NCBI GenBank assembly: GCA_947464185.1
Contig: CANHVY010000021.1
Location: forward strand, 1 to 64,000
Source: Burkholderiales bacterium
GTDB lineage: Bacteria > Pseudomonadota > Gammaproteobacteria > Burkholderiales > Burkholderiaceae_C
Direction: 5' to 3'
Length of the DNA: 64,000 nt
In this document: positions 46,801 to 55,889 of the stretch, one piece after another
Numbering within the stretch: the first letter of the stretch is position 1
Layout: each line of letters opens with the position of its first letter
The notes under the pieces: generated by a model
Told to the model about the DNA's origin: nothing
The model's database searches: none
Seen by the model: only the letters and a program-made list of their open reading frames with translations
Program-made: the position numbers and the translations under genes

Positions 46801-47408
46801 GCGTTGAGCTCGCGCAGGATGTCGTCCACGCGCGTGAGGTTCTCGCGCGTGTCCTTCAGCCGGTTCTCGGTCTCGCGCCGACGCTCCTTGTACTTGGAGA
46901 CGCCCGCGGCTTCCTCCAGGAAAAGCCGCAGCTCCTCCGGGCGCGACTCGATGATGCGGCTGATGGTGCCCTGGCCGATGATGGCGTAGGCCCGGGGCCC
47001 CAGACCGGTACCCAGAAAGACGTCCTGCACGTCACGCCGACGCACGGGCTGGCTGTTGATGTAGTAGCTGCTGGTGCCGTCACGGGTGAGCACGCGGCGC
47101 ACGGCGATCTCGCTGAAGCTGTTCCACTGCCCGCCGGCCCGCGCATCGGCGTTGTCGAACACCAGCTCCACGCTGGCGCGGTTGGCCGGCTTGCGCTGGC
47201 CCGAGCCGTTGAAGATGACGTCCTGCATGGACTCACCTCGCAGCTCGCTGGCCTTGCTTTCGCCCAGCACCCAGCGTACGGCGTCCATGATGTTGGACTT
47301 GCCACAGCCGTTAGGCCCCACCACACCCACCAGCTGCCCAGGCAACTGAAACGTGGTGGGTTCGGCAAAGGACTTGAAGCCCGAGAGTTTGATCTGGTTC
47401 AGACGCAT
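43893..47408 (-). CDS. smc: Chromosome segregation protein SMC
   Basis: This 1171-aa condensin ATPase has Walker A GPNGCGKS at residues 31-38 in the N-terminal head. Long coiled coils (about 170-500 and 660-1000) flank a hinge near residues 500-650 (GLWTRVHIEPGWETALESALRERL...). The C-terminal head has signature LLSGGEKALTAIAL and Walker B FCLLDEVDAPLDDAN. It organises and segregates the chromosome. It is the first gene of smc-zipA-ligA; its stop lies 17 nt before the zipA start. It is divergent from queF across a 164-bp spacer. Confidence 0.97.
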   Translation of the reverse strand: MRLNQIKLSGFKSFAEPTTFQLPGQLVGVVGPNGCGKSNIMDAVRWVLGESKASELRGESMQDVIFNGSGQRKPANRASVELVFDNADARAGGQWNSFSEIAVRRVLTRDGTSSYYINSQPVRRRDVQDVFLGTGLGPRAYAIIGQGTISRIIESRPEELRLFLEEAAGVSKYKERRRETENRLKDTRENLTRVDDILRELNANLDKLEKQAEVAQTYRSLQDQGTLKLHQLWFLKQRDAAGEEARVRQAAAAAATALEARVAELRHVEAELETVRQEHYAAADRLHLAQGALADAALEVSRLEERIRYVVESRQRVEQRMADLRAQQAQWAQRQDEARTELEGMAAEMEIAQEQGELLEAQAQEQSDGLPALEDAVRTAQSVANAQRAAAGQVQQQIQVLAAESRSIEEQSRQLQFRREKLAGERQGLARPDLGRLEEMKRDADAASQHHAVAEARLQQLQDEVPHLDEQRRAQQQAANQEAARQADLAARLEALRALQEKVQTEGKLKPWLARHGLDTLQGLWTRVHIEPGWETALESALRERLSALEVGRLDTVRAFAQDAPPARLAFYSPPSAVAADEHRTLPRLSDLLRLGDASLRALLSDWLEGVYTAPHLEQALADRGRLTRGEVIMTREGHAVSSFAVTFYAPDSEQAGMLARAQEIENLERGLRAQQLIADEARTALVRMDAAYTEASQRLTTLRREAAQTQSRAHQLQVDWMRLAQQAEATQARRGQLDDELAEVDARLEELQERRATGEARFEELDMALADTQERHAQLEEAVIDAERVLTDAREQQRSLERQAQEARFQVRALAARREELHRVVETAAQQMDSGTQTGTQLEMELGALNDVAAQAGLQAALALKLEREQQLGAVRSEYDDLTTRLRRGDERRLETERSLEPLREQITKLQLEVQAAQLGGAQYLEQLQAAAVDMEALARSIEDGGVRLWGLQGEIDRIQREINALGAVNLAALDELNASRERKTFLDAQNADLNDAIGTLEDAIRKIDLETRDLLRQTFEQVNQHFGRMFPSLFGGGTARLVMTGDEILDAGVQVMAQPPGKKNSTIHLLSGGEKALTAIALVFAIFQLNPAPFCLLDEVDAPLDDANTERYAKLVSEMSRATQFLFISHNKIAMEMARQLIGVTMQEQGVSRIVAVDMESAVGMAQAA

Positions 47409-47511
47409 GGAAGCTCGGCTGCGAGGCTCGGATCACACCCCGACCGCAATACCTCTAAGCTATTGATTTAATTGACGTTTTATCCCCGAAGTACCCGCGG
47501 AAACCGGGCTG

Positions 47512-47523
47512 GATGATATCATC
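47512..47523. promoter_or_regulatory. Perfect palindrome in the smc-queF divergent spacer
   Basis: GATGATATCATC is a perfect 12-bp palindrome about 50 nt upstream of the queF start. It overlaps a TATCAT that could serve as a queF -10. The rest of the 164-bp spacer is AT-rich for this genome (TATTGATTTAATTGACG), consistent with back-to-back promoters. No regulator is identifiable. Confidence 0.3.
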
Positions 47524-47572
47524 GCACCCCTGTTGAGAAGACCTCGTCGCGCCATCGGCGCGCTTTCACCAC

Positions 47573-48037
47573 ATGCCTACCAGAACACAGCGCGCCAAGC
47601 CTGCCACCCCCCCCAGCGCCCCGAGCCGGCAGCTCGACACCTTCGAGAACCCGGCGCCTGAGCGGGATTACGTCATCCGTTTCGATATCCCGGAGTTCAC
47701 CTGCCTGTGCCCGCTGACCGGGCAGCCAGACTTCGCGCACTTTCTGATCGAGATCGTGGCAGACCGCCACTGCGTGGAGACCAAGAGCCTCAAGCAGTAT
47801 TTCTGGAGCTATCGCAACGAGGGCGCGTTCCACGAGAAGGTGACCAACGCGATCCTGTCGGATCTGGTCAAGGCCCTGGCTCCGCGATTCGTGCGCATCA
47901 GCGCCGACTGGTATGTCAGAGGGGGAATCCGCACTTATGTGACAGCCGAGCACCGCAAGCGCGGCTGGAGGCCGGCGCCACCTGTGCAACTGCCTTCACT
48001 GAGTGGCGAGCCGCCTGCTGGCGGCTTGGCAATGTGA
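47573..48037 (+). CDS. queF: NADPH-dependent 7-cyano-7-deazaguanine (preQ0) reductase
   Basis: QueF reduces preQ0 to preQ1 in queuosine tRNA modification. The 154-aa protein is the short, YkvM-type form. The thioimide-forming Cys46 is in [17 protein letters not shown], and the substrate-binding QueF motif [22 protein letters not shown] is complete. [11 protein letters not shown] follows. The first 20 residues and the final [10 protein letters not shown] tail are non-conserved. No preQ1 riboswitch-like pattern is visible upstream. Confidence 0.95.
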   Translation: MPTRTQRAKPATPPSAPSRQLDTFENPAPERDYVIRFDIPEFTCLCPLTGQPDFAHFLIEIVADRHCVETKSLKQYFWSYRNEGAFHEKVTNAILSDLVKALAPRFVRISADWYVRGGIRTYVTAEHRKRGWRPAPPVQLPSLSGEPPAGGLAM

Positions 48038-48109
48038 CAAAGGCCTCATGCAACGTGAAAAGACGCCCGGTTCACCAATCTCCTTTTTTGTTGCTCGATG
48101 TGGCGTGAC

Positions 48110-49426
48110 ATGACGTCCTGGTTCAACAAGCTTCTCAAGACCGGCAGCTCCGATGCTGCCGATCTCAAGACCAGCGACGGCAGCGCCGGTTCGCAGGCGC
48201 CCTCGAACGCCGGAGGCTCGGAACCGGAGGGTGGCTCCGACCATGTGGTCGAGGCCAGTCTTCAGCGCAGACCGCTTTTGCATCGCAATGGTCAACTTGC
48301 CGGGTTCGAAGTGGCAGCCGTCACAGCGACGGCGGATCCCGCGGAGGGCGCTAGTCCGGCAGCAGTCCTGTTGCGAGGCATGACCAGCAACGCCGTCAAT
48401 GGACGCGTGGCGCTGATCACACTGACGGAGAAAGAGCTCCGCTTGCAAGCGGTGATCGACAGGATTCGGCCGGGCATGATGTTCACCGTGGCAGACGCCG
48501 CAGCGCCCCTGTCAACGCAGTTGCCATGGGTGCAGGACGTGAGAAGCCGTGGCGGGGTACTGGGGACCTTGGCCGTCCCTCGCGCAGGTGCATCGTTCGT
48601 GGTGCTGGACGCTGGCAACGTCACGATCAGCACTTTGCTCAGCCGCGCCCAGGCGTGCAGAGCGGCAGCGCCGGGATGTCAGTTGGTGGCCACGGGGCTG
48701 CGCACGATTGACGACCTGGAAGCTGCGCTATGCGGCCCGTTTGAGATGGCTGCCGGCCTCTTTGACCGGGTAGGAGAGCGGCGCGAATCGGGCACGCTGT
48801 CACCCAACGTCACCAGCTTGTGCCGTCTGCTGAACCGCGCAATGACCGAGCCCGACACACGGGGGTTGGGCCAGGACATTCGGGGTGACATCGACCTGAG
48901 CTACCGGATTTTGCGCCACGCCAACAGTCCGCTGCTCGGACTGCGCCGCAATGTGGATTCGATAGAACAGGCGTTGCAACTGTTGGGCCGGCAGGCCTTG
49001 TTCAGGTTGCTGACCGTGCTGCTGGTGACCCGCTCGGGCAGCCGACCCACGGCCGTCGCCTTGCACGAGTTGGCGCTCACCCGGGCCCACTTTATGGAGG
49101 AACTGGCCGACCAGATATGGGCACCCGCGGCCACGCTCTACACCACCGGCCTGCTGTCACTTCTGGACGTGATGATGCAGATGCCGATGGAGAAGATTCT
49201 GGCGCCGATCGGTCTGACGCAGGAGGCGCGTAACGCCCTGCTCTATCACAGCGGGCCCTGGCATGAGCTGTTGGAACTGGCGCGATGTCTGGAGATGGGC
49301 CAGATCGAGCAGGCTCGCGAACTCGCCCAGCCCACGGGCGGCCTTCCTTTGGCACAAGAGGCCATGGAACGGGCTCGAACATCGGCGGCGGCCATTTCTG
49401 CTGAACTGCGAGGCGTCTGGAAATAG
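48110..49426 (+). CDS. HDOD domain signalling protein with degenerate EAL-like N-terminus
   Basis: This is a 438-aa cytoplasmic protein. The C-terminal half is a clear HDOD domain: CRLLNRAMTEPDTRGLGQDIRGDIDLSYRILRHANSPLLGLRRNVDSIEQALQLLGRQALFRLLTVLLV in segments. The N-terminal half (VVEASLQRRPLLHRNGQLAGFEV, MTSNAVNGRVALITL) resembles the inactive EAL-like part of YuxH-type proteins and lacks the EAL catalytic motif. Such proteins act in c-di-GMP-linked signalling and motility without enzymatic activity. MTSWFNK is preferred over the track start four codons upstream. Confidence 0.82.
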   Translation: MTSWFNKLLKTGSSDAADLKTSDGSAGSQAPSNAGGSEPEGGSDHVVEASLQRRPLLHRNGQLAGFEVAAVTATADPAEGASPAAVLLRGMTSNAVNGRVALITLTEKELRLQAVIDRIRPGMMFTVADAAAPLSTQLPWVQDVRSRGGVLGTLAVPRAGASFVVLDAGNVTISTLLSRAQACRAAAPGCQLVATGLRTIDDLEAALCGPFEMAAGLFDRVGERRESGTLSPNVTSLCRLLNRAMTEPDTRGLGQDIRGDIDLSYRILRHANSPLLGLRRNVDSIEQALQLLGRQALFRLLTVLLVTRSGSRPTAVALHELALTRAHFMEELADQIWAPAATLYTTGLLSLLDVMMQMPMEKILAPIGLTQEARNALLYHSGPWHELLELARCLEMGQIEQARELAQPTGGLPLAQEAMERARTSAAAISAELRGVWK

Positions 49427-49525
49427 GACTGGCGATCCGCGCCCGCGGCCTGCGGGCTTGAGACGAGACAGGCAGCCCCCGCGGAGCGTCGAGACGGTGA
49501 CTTCCCAGCCGGGATAATCGCACCG

Positions 49526-50725
49526 ATGAACCCCCTGTTGCAGCGACTGCACCCCTACCCCTTCGAACGTCTGCGCGAACTCACCCGCGGCATCCAGCCT
49601 GCCGTCGCCCACCGACCCATCAGCCTGGGGATCGGAGAGCCGCGCCACCCCACACCGCGTATGGTGGAACAGGCCTTGTTGGACGCACTTGGAGGGTTGT
49701 CGAGCTACCCCGCCACCGCGGGTGAGCCCACCTTGCGTGAAGCGGTGGCCCGTTGGGTGCAGCGACGCTACAACGTCAATGTCGACCCCCACACGCAGGT
49801 CTTGCCGGTCAACGGTTCACGCGAGGCGCTGTTCGCCCTGGCCCAAACCGTCGTGGATGCCAGCCGGCCGGGCGCCACCGTGGTGTGTCCCAATCCGTTT
49901 TATCAGATCTACGAGGGTGCGGCGCTGCTGGCCGGGGCCCAGACCGCGTTTGCCAACAGCGACCCGGCGCGCAACTTCGCCGTGCGCTGGGACGACATCG
50001 ACGACGCAACCTGGGCCCGGACGCAGCTGCTCTACGTGTGCTCGCCGGGCAACCCCACCGGCGCGGTGATGCCACAGGCAGAGTGGGCGCGTCTGTTCGA
50101 ACTCAGCGATCGCCACGGCTTCGTGATCGCCAGCGACGAGTGCTACTCGGAGATCTACTTCGGCGATGAACCGCCGCTGGGCAGCCTGCAAGCCGCTGCG
50201 GCGCTGGGGCGCAGCGACTTTCGCCGCCTGATCGCCTTCACCAGCCTGTCCAAGCGCAGCAACGTGCCCGGCATGCGCTCCGGCTTCGTGGCCGGGGATG
50301 CCAGCCTGATCAAGCAGTTCCTGCTGTACCGCACCTACCACGGCAGTGCCATGAGCACCGTGGTGCAGCGTGCCAGCATCGCCGCCTGGAACGACGAGGC
50401 CCATGTGGTGGCCAATCGCTCGCTGTACCGCCAGAAGTTCGACCGCGTCACGCCGCTGCTGGCAAGCGTGCTGGACGTACAACTGCCCGACGCTGGCTTC
50501 TACCTCTGGGCGGGCGTGCCCGGCGGGGACGATGTGGCCTACGCGCTGGGATTGCTCGCTCAATACAATGTGGCGGTCTTGCCGGGCTCGCTGCTGGCCC
50601 GCCCGGCCCACGGCCTCAACCCCGGGGCCGGCCGCATCCGGCTCGCCCTGGTGGCGGGCACTGAAGAGTGCGTTGAAGCCGCCGAACGCATCGTCCAATT
50701 CACCAAGGAATACCGTCCATCATGA
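49526..50725 (+). CDS. dapC: Succinyldiaminopimelate transaminase
   Basis: This 399-aa fold-type I aminotransferase of lysine/diaminopimelate synthesis uses glutamate to aminate N-succinyl-2-amino-6-ketopimelate. The PLP Lys243 is in [26 protein letters not shown] and [10 protein letters not shown] are typical, and the start [19 protein letters not shown] is characteristic of betaproteobacterial DapC. Its stop overlaps the dapD ATG (ATGA), which confirms pathway context. Confidence 0.95.
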   Translation: MNPLLQRLHPYPFERLRELTRGIQPAVAHRPISLGIGEPRHPTPRMVEQALLDALGGLSSYPATAGEPTLREAVARWVQRRYNVNVDPHTQVLPVNGSREALFALAQTVVDASRPGATVVCPNPFYQIYEGAALLAGAQTAFANSDPARNFAVRWDDIDDATWARTQLLYVCSPGNPTGAVMPQAEWARLFELSDRHGFVIASDECYSEIYFGDEPPLGSLQAAAALGRSDFRRLIAFTSLSKRSNVPGMRSGFVAGDASLIKQFLLYRTYHGSAMSTVVQRASIAAWNDEAHVVANRSLYRQKFDRVTPLLASVLDVQLPDAGFYLWAGVPGGDDVAYALGLLAQYNVAVLPGSLLARPAHGLNPGAGRIRLALVAGTEECVEAAERIVQFTKEYRPS

Positions 50726-51546
50726 GTACCGCCCAGTTGCAAGCCGTCATTGACACGGCATGGGAATCGCGCGCGCAGATCAATGCCTTGAACGCCCCAG
50801 AGGTCCGCGAGGCGGTGGAAGAGGTGATCTCGAACCTGAACAAGGGTCGCATCCGTGTCGCCGAGCGTCAGGCGGTGGGCCAGTGGCAGGTGAACCAGTG
50901 GGTGAAGAAGGCCGTGTTGCTGAGCTTTCGGCTGAACGACAACCAGATCATGAGGGCCGGTGACCTGGGTTTCTTCGACAAGGTCAAGACGAAGTTCGCC
51001 CACCTGGACGAAGCTCAGATGCGCGAGACCGGCGTTCGTGTCGTGCCTCCTGCAGTGGCGCGCCGTGGCAGCTACATCGCCAAGGGCGTGGTGCTGATGC
51101 CGTCGTACGTCAACATCGGCGCCTATGTCGACGAAGGGACCATGGTCGACACCTGGGCCACCGTGGGCTCATGCGCGCAGATCGGCAAGAACGTGCACCT
51201 GTCCGGCGGCGTGGGCATTGGCGGCGTGCTGGAGCCGCTGCAGGCCAACCCCACCATCATCGAGGACAACTGCTTCATCGGCGCGCGTTCGGAGGTCGTG
51301 GAGGGCGTGATCGTCGAGGAGAACTCGGTCCTCAGCATGGGCGTGTACATCGGCCAGAGCACGAAGATCTACGACCGTGCCACGGGCGAGGTGCATTACG
51401 GCCGGGTGCCTGCGGGCTCGGTGGTGGTCAGCGGCAGCCTGCCCTCTGCCGATGGCAAGTACAGCCTGTACTGCGCGGTGATCGTCAAGAAGGTCGATGC
51501 GCAGACCCGCGCCAAGACCAGCATCAACGAACTGCTGCGTTCCTGA
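50722..51546 (+). CDS. dapD: 2,3,4,5-tetrahydropyridine-2,6-dicarboxylate N-succinyltransferase
   Basis: DapD transfers succinyl from succinyl-CoA to tetrahydrodipicolinate, the step before DapC. It is a 274-aa left-handed beta-helix trimer. N-terminal helices ([24 protein letters not shown]) precede the hexapeptide repeats ([60 protein letters not shown] in segments). Overlap with dapC indicates translational coupling. Confidence 0.97.
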   Translation: MSTAQLQAVIDTAWESRAQINALNAPEVREAVEEVISNLNKGRIRVAERQAVGQWQVNQWVKKAVLLSFRLNDNQIMRAGDLGFFDKVKTKFAHLDEAQMRETGVRVVPPAVARRGSYIAKGVVLMPSYVNIGAYVDEGTMVDTWATVGSCAQIGKNVHLSGGVGIGGVLEPLQANPTIIEDNCFIGARSEVVEGVIVEENSVLSMGVYIGQSTKIYDRATGEVHYGRVPAGSVVVSGSLPSADGKYSLYCAVIVKKVDAQTRAKTSINELLRS

Positions 51547-51579
51547 CCCCCCCTGACGGCTGCGGCGTCGCCCCGAGCT

Positions 51580-52788
51580 ATGTCCGGCAACATGGAGAAG
51601 GTGCTGCGCCTGATGGTGCAGCGCCAGGCTTCGGACGTGTACTTGTCCAGCGGCGCACCGGTCCAGTTCAAGATCCACGGCACCACGGTGCCGATGTCGG
51701 AACAGCAACTGACTGCCGCACAGGTGCGGGCCTTGATCTCCGAGGTGGTCGCCCCGGAACACCTGACCGAACTCGATGCGTCGGGCGAACTCAACGTGGG
51801 CGTGCAGGTGCAGGGCGACGGACTGTTCAGGTTGTCCGCCTTCCGCCAGAGCGGATCGATCGCGGCGGTGCTGCGCTGCATCCCGAGTGACATTCCCACC
51901 TTGTCGGATCTGGGCCTGCCCGCGACACTGGAGGGCCTGATCCTGGAGCGAAGGGGCCTGGTGCTGATGGTGGGCGCCACGGGCACCGGCAAGAGCACCA
52001 CGCTGGCCGCCATGCTGGAGCACCGAAACAGCAACCTGAGCGGCCACATCCTCACCATCGAGGACCCAGTGGAATTCCAGTTCACCCACAAGAAGTCGGT
52101 GGTCAACCAACGTGAGGTCGGACGTGACACGGCTTCGCTGCACGTGGCGCTGCGCAATGCCCTGCGCCAGGCCCCTGACGTGATCCTGATCGGCGAAATC
52201 CGCGACCGCGAGACGATGTCTGCGGCCTTGTCCTATGCGCTGTCGGGCCACCTGGTGGTGGCCACCCTGCATGCCAACAACAGCTACCACGCGCTGGGCC
52301 GCATCCTGAGCCTGTACCCTGCAGACGCCCGCACGGCGCTGCTGTCGGATATGGCAGCCGGGCTCAAGGCCGTGGTGGCCCAGCGACTGCTGCGCTCGAC
52401 GACCGGTGGGCGCGTTCCGGCGGTGGAAGTCATGATGAACACCAAGTTCGTTGGCGAACTCATCGAGCGCGGTGACTTCAACGGCGTGAGAGACGCCATG
52501 GAGAAGTCAATGACCCCCGGCTCCCAGACCTTCGAGCAAGACCTGGCCCGCATGGTCCGGGCCGGCCAGGTCAGCCGTGACGAGGCCCTGCAGCACGCCG
52601 ACTCCGCCAGCAACCTGATGTGGCGTCTGCAACATGACAGTGCGGCCGCCGCCGGGGCAGCACCGGTGCCCGCCGGGTCTTCCACGAAGGACCGGCCGGA
52701 CACGCCCGCCTTGCGTCCCGGGACTGCTTCGGCGGCACCCTCCACCAGCGGCGCACGGCCACCGCAGTTTCCTGAGCTCAGCGGCTGA
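51580..52788 (+). CDS. pilU: PilT/PilU-family twitching motility ATPase
   Basis: This 402-aa hexameric ATPase of type IV pilus retraction resembles PilU. Walker A GATGTGKST is at residues 132-140, the Asp box is IEDPVEFQF, Walker B is VILIGEIRDRETM, and the His box is ATLHANNSYHAL. The final 50 residues are a Pro/Ala/Ser-rich tail. No pilus genes flank it here. It sits between dapD (34 nt upstream) and prmB. In related genomes I recall dapE in this gap. There is no room for it here. Confidence 0.88.
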   Translation: MSGNMEKVLRLMVQRQASDVYLSSGAPVQFKIHGTTVPMSEQQLTAAQVRALISEVVAPEHLTELDASGELNVGVQVQGDGLFRLSAFRQSGSIAAVLRCIPSDIPTLSDLGLPATLEGLILERRGLVLMVGATGTGKSTTLAAMLEHRNSNLSGHILTIEDPVEFQFTHKKSVVNQREVGRDTASLHVALRNALRQAPDVILIGEIRDRETMSAALSYALSGHLVVATLHANNSYHALGRILSLYPADARTALLSDMAAGLKAVVAQRLLRSTTGGRVPAVEVMMNTKFVGELIERGDFNGVRDAMEKSMTPGSQTFEQDLARMVRAGQVSRDEALQHADSASNLMWRLQHDSAAAAGAAPVPAGSSTKDRPDTPALRPGTASAAPSTSGARPPQFPELSG

Positions 52789-52831
52789 TGCGGAACCCCG
52801 AACGGGTCGCAGGCCGCCCATCACCTGCCAC

Positions 52832-53728
52832 ATGAACGTTCTGGAACTGATCGAGCGCAGCAGCGCCCGCCTGGAGAAGGCGGGCGTTTCGTTTGGGCAC
52901 GGCACCACCAATGCCTTTGACGAGGCCGCCTGGCTGGTGCTGTGGCGTCTGGGGAGGCCCCTGGATGCGCTGGACGACGTGGCCGAGCAACTCCTGAGTG
53001 CCGAGCAGTGCGCCGCCGTGGAAGCGCTGGTGGACCAGCGCATCGCCACCCGCCAACCCGCGGCCTACCTGACAGGTGAAGCCTGGTTGCAGGGCGTGCC
53101 GTTCTTCGTTGATGCACGGACCATCGTGCCGCGCTCCTTGATCGCGGAGGTGCTGTGCGAGGGCACGCTGGATGCTTGGCTGGAGGCAGGGCAGGAGCCC
53201 AGGCCCGAGACCGATGAAGCCCGCGCCCCGCGGGTGCTGGACCTGTGCACCGGCAACGGCAGCCTGGCCGTCCTGGCGGCCCTGTGCTGGCCGCAGGCGC
53301 AGGTGGAGGGCACGGACCTCAGCGCCGAAGCGTTGGCCGTGGCGCAGCGCAACGTGCAGCGCCACGCCTTGGAGGCGCGGGTGACCCTGCGGCAGGGTGA
53401 CGGCCTGGCGGCCGCCCGCGGCCCGTATGACCTGATCTTGTGCAACCCGCCCTACGTCAACCGCGCCTCCATGCAGACCCTGCCCCCCGAATACCGCGCC
53501 GAGCCGGCGCTGGCCCTGGACGGCGGACTCGACGGCATGGACTTCGTCCGCCCACTGCTGGCCCAGGCCGCTGCCCACCTTCGGCCCGGCGGCGTGCTGG
53601 TGCTGGAGATCGGCCACGAGCGGGCTCACTTCGAGGCGGCGTTCCCCACCCTGTCGCCGCTGTGGCTGAGCACCAGCGTCGGTGACGATCAGGTGCTGCT
53701 GCTCACGCGCGAGGACATCGCATCATGA
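52832..53728 (+). CDS. prmB: 50S ribosomal protein L3 N(5)-glutamine methyltransferase
   Basis: PrmB methylates a glutamine in ribosomal protein L3. The 298-aa protein has an N-terminal helical domain (LIERSSARLEKAGVSFGHGTTNAFDEAAWLVLW in segments), the SAM motif VLDLCTGNGSLAV (about residues 135-147) and the catalytic NPPY (205-208) in LILCNPPYVN. MQTLPPEYRAEPALALDGG is specific to the PrmB branch. The start MNVLELIERS is chosen; the track ORF extends into pilU in another frame. Its stop overlaps the ABC-F gene (ATGA). Confidence 0.93.
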   Translation: MNVLELIERSSARLEKAGVSFGHGTTNAFDEAAWLVLWRLGRPLDALDDVAEQLLSAEQCAAVEALVDQRIATRQPAAYLTGEAWLQGVPFFVDARTIVPRSLIAEVLCEGTLDAWLEAGQEPRPETDEARAPRVLDLCTGNGSLAVLAALCWPQAQVEGTDLSAEALAVAQRNVQRHALEARVTLRQGDGLAAARGPYDLILCNPPYVNRASMQTLPPEYRAEPALALDGGLDGMDFVRPLLAQAAAHLRPGGVLVLEIGHERAHFEAAFPTLSPLWLSTSVGDDQVLLLTREDIAS

Positions 53729-55857
53729 TCACCGTACGCGATGTCACGCTGCGGCGCGGCGCGAAGGTGGTGCTGCAGGGCACCACCTTCACGCTGAACC
53801 CGGGCGAGAAGGCCAGCCTGGTGGGCCGCAACGGCGCGGGCAAGTCCAGCCTGTTCTCGCTGCTGACCGGCCGGCTGCATGCGGACGCAGGCGAGGTGGA
53901 GATTCCCCCGCGCTGGCAGGTGGGCGAGGTGGCCCAGCACATGCCGGAAACCGCCGACGGCGCCACCGACTTCGTGCTCGAAGGCGACCTGCCGCTGCAA
54001 CGCGCGCAGGTGGCGCTGCGGGCCGCCGAAGCCGCCGATGACGGCCACGCCATGGCCGAGGCGCACGCCTTGCTGGACGAGGCTGGCGCCTTTGACGCCC
54101 GCTCGCGTGCCCAGGCCTTGCTGCTGGGCCTGGGCTTTCGGACCACCCAGCTCGATGCGCCCGTCAACAGCTTCTCGGGTGGTTGGCGCATGCGGCTGCA
54201 ACTGGCACGCGCGCTGATGTGCCCGGCCGACCTGCTGCTGCTGGACGAGCCCACCAACCACCTCGACCTGGACGCCCTGGTGTGGCTGGAAGCCTGGCTG
54301 CAGCGCTACGCCGGCACGCTGGTGGTCATCAGCCACGACCGGGAGTTCCTGGACGCCGTGACCCGCGTGACACTGCACCTGGACGAGTGCAAGGTCACGC
54401 GCTACGGCGGCAACTACACCGCTTTCGAGAGCATGCGCGCCGAGCGCATGTCGCAGGCCCAGGCGGCGTTCGACAAGCAGCAGGACCGCATCGCCCACCT
54501 GCAGCGCTTCATAGACCGCTTCAAGGCCAAGGCCACCAAGGCCAAGCAGGCGCAGAGCCGTGTCAAGGCGCTAGCGCGGATGGAAAAACTGGCCCCGATG
54601 CTCACGGCCAGCGACTTCGCCTTCGAGTTCCGCGAGCCTGTGAGTCTGCCCAACCCGATGCTGGCGCTGCGCGACGTGGAGTGCGGCTACCGCAGCGCGA
54701 GCGGCGATGGCGCAGAGGCAGCCGGGGGGCAGAAGACCACCGTCATCGTCCGCCACGTCACCCGCACGGTCATGGCCGGTCAGCGCGTCGGCATCCTGGG
54801 GGCCAACGGCCAGGGCAAGTCCACCCTGGTCAAGACCATCGCCCGCGCCCTGCCGGCACTCGGCGGCACCGTCACCGAGGGCAAGGGCCTGGCCGTGGGC
54901 TACTTCGCGCAGCAGGAGATGGACCTGCTGCACGCTGACGACACCCCGCTGCAGCTGATGACGCGCCTGGCCCGCGAGGCCGCGCCGCCGGGCACCGACA
55001 CGCGTGAGCAGGCGCTGCGCAACTACCTCGGGCAGTTCCGCTTCGAAGGCGACATGGTGCAGCAGCCGGTGGGCACCTTGTCGGGCGGAGAGCGCGCCCG
55101 TCTGGTGCTGGCCACCATCGTCTGGCAGCGACCGAACCTGCTGCTGCTGGACGAGCCCACCAACCACCTGGACCTGAACACGCGCGAGGCGCTGTCGATT
55201 GCCCTCAACGAGTTCGAAGGGACGGTGCTGCTGGTCAGCCATGACCGCGCGCTGCTGCGCGAGGTGTGCGACGAGTTCTGGCTGGTCACGCGTGGCGGCG
55301 TCGAGCCCTTCGACGGCGACCTGGACGACTACCAGCGCTGGCTGCTGGAAGTGAGCCGGGCCGTGGCACGCGGGCAGGAGATTCCCAAGCCTGGCGCGGT
55401 GGGGCCCACGGCCGCCACGTCAAGCACAGCGCTTGGCAGCCGCGCCATTACAGCGTCCGCCACAGCACCAGCACGGGAACAGCCCTCAGCGGCAGGTGCC
55501 AGCACTGCGACCAAGACAGGCCCCGGTCGAGCGGCCGGTGGAACGGCAGGTACCGCCACCGGCAGCGACCGTGGCGGCGCGGACGACCGCAAAGCCCGCG
55601 CGCAGGCGCGCCAACGACTGTCCGACACCACGCGCCCCATGCGCAACGAGATCGCGCAGATCGACAAACGCCTGGAGAAGCTGGGGCAGGAGCGCACGGC
55701 CGCCGAGACGGCGCTGTCCACGGGCAGCGCCAGCCCGGCCGCGATTGCCGATCTGGGCCGCAGCCTCAACCACATCGCCGCCGAAACGGCCATGCTGGAG
55801 GAACGCTGGCTGGAGCTGCAGGAGCAGATCGAAGCCTTGCAGGCCCAGGGGCTGTGA
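53725..55857 (+). CDS. ABC-F family ATPase (YheS-like)
   Basis: This 710-aa soluble protein has two ABC domains and no membrane segments, so it is a ribosome-associated ABC-F translation factor. The first Walker A is GRNGAGKSS (34-42), the signature FSGGWRMRLQLARALM, and LLLDEPTNHLDLDAL. The Pro-to-tRNA-interaction linker is basic (KQQDRIAHLQRFIDRFKAKATKAKQAQSRVKAL). The second Walker A GANGQGKST is near residue 370, with LSGGERARLVLAT. A long Ala/Thr/Gly-rich linker leads to a C-terminal coiled coil. It overlaps prmB by 4 nt. Confidence 0.93.
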   Translation: MITVRDVTLRRGAKVVLQGTTFTLNPGEKASLVGRNGAGKSSLFSLLTGRLHADAGEVEIPPRWQVGEVAQHMPETADGATDFVLEGDLPLQRAQVALRAAEAADDGHAMAEAHALLDEAGAFDARSRAQALLLGLGFRTTQLDAPVNSFSGGWRMRLQLARALMCPADLLLLDEPTNHLDLDALVWLEAWLQRYAGTLVVISHDREFLDAVTRVTLHLDECKVTRYGGNYTAFESMRAERMSQAQAAFDKQQDRIAHLQRFIDRFKAKATKAKQAQSRVKALARMEKLAPMLTASDFAFEFREPVSLPNPMLALRDVECGYRSASGDGAEAAGGQKTTVIVRHVTRTVMAGQRVGILGANGQGKSTLVKTIARALPALGGTVTEGKGLAVGYFAQQEMDLLHADDTPLQLMTRLAREAAPPGTDTREQALRNYLGQFRFEGDMVQQPVGTLSGGERARLVLATIVWQRPNLLLLDEPTNHLDLNTREALSIALNEFEGTVLLVSHDRALLREVCDEFWLVTRGGVEPFDGDLDDYQRWLLEVSRAVARGQEIPKPGAVGPTAATSSTALGSRAITASATAPAREQPSAAGASTATKTGPGRAAGGTAGTATGSDRGGADDRKARAQARQRLSDTTRPMRNEIAQIDKRLEKLGQERTAAETALSTGSASPAAIADLGRSLNHIAAETAMLEERWLELQEQIEALQAQGL

Positions 55858-55889
55858 AGCACTCCCGCGCGGGGAGCCCTGAAAAGCTT

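Noticed and set aside
47409-47572. preQ1 riboswitch upstream of queF
   Set aside because: No compact A-rich pseudoknot pattern is visible; the spacer is better explained by two divergent promoters and a palindrome.
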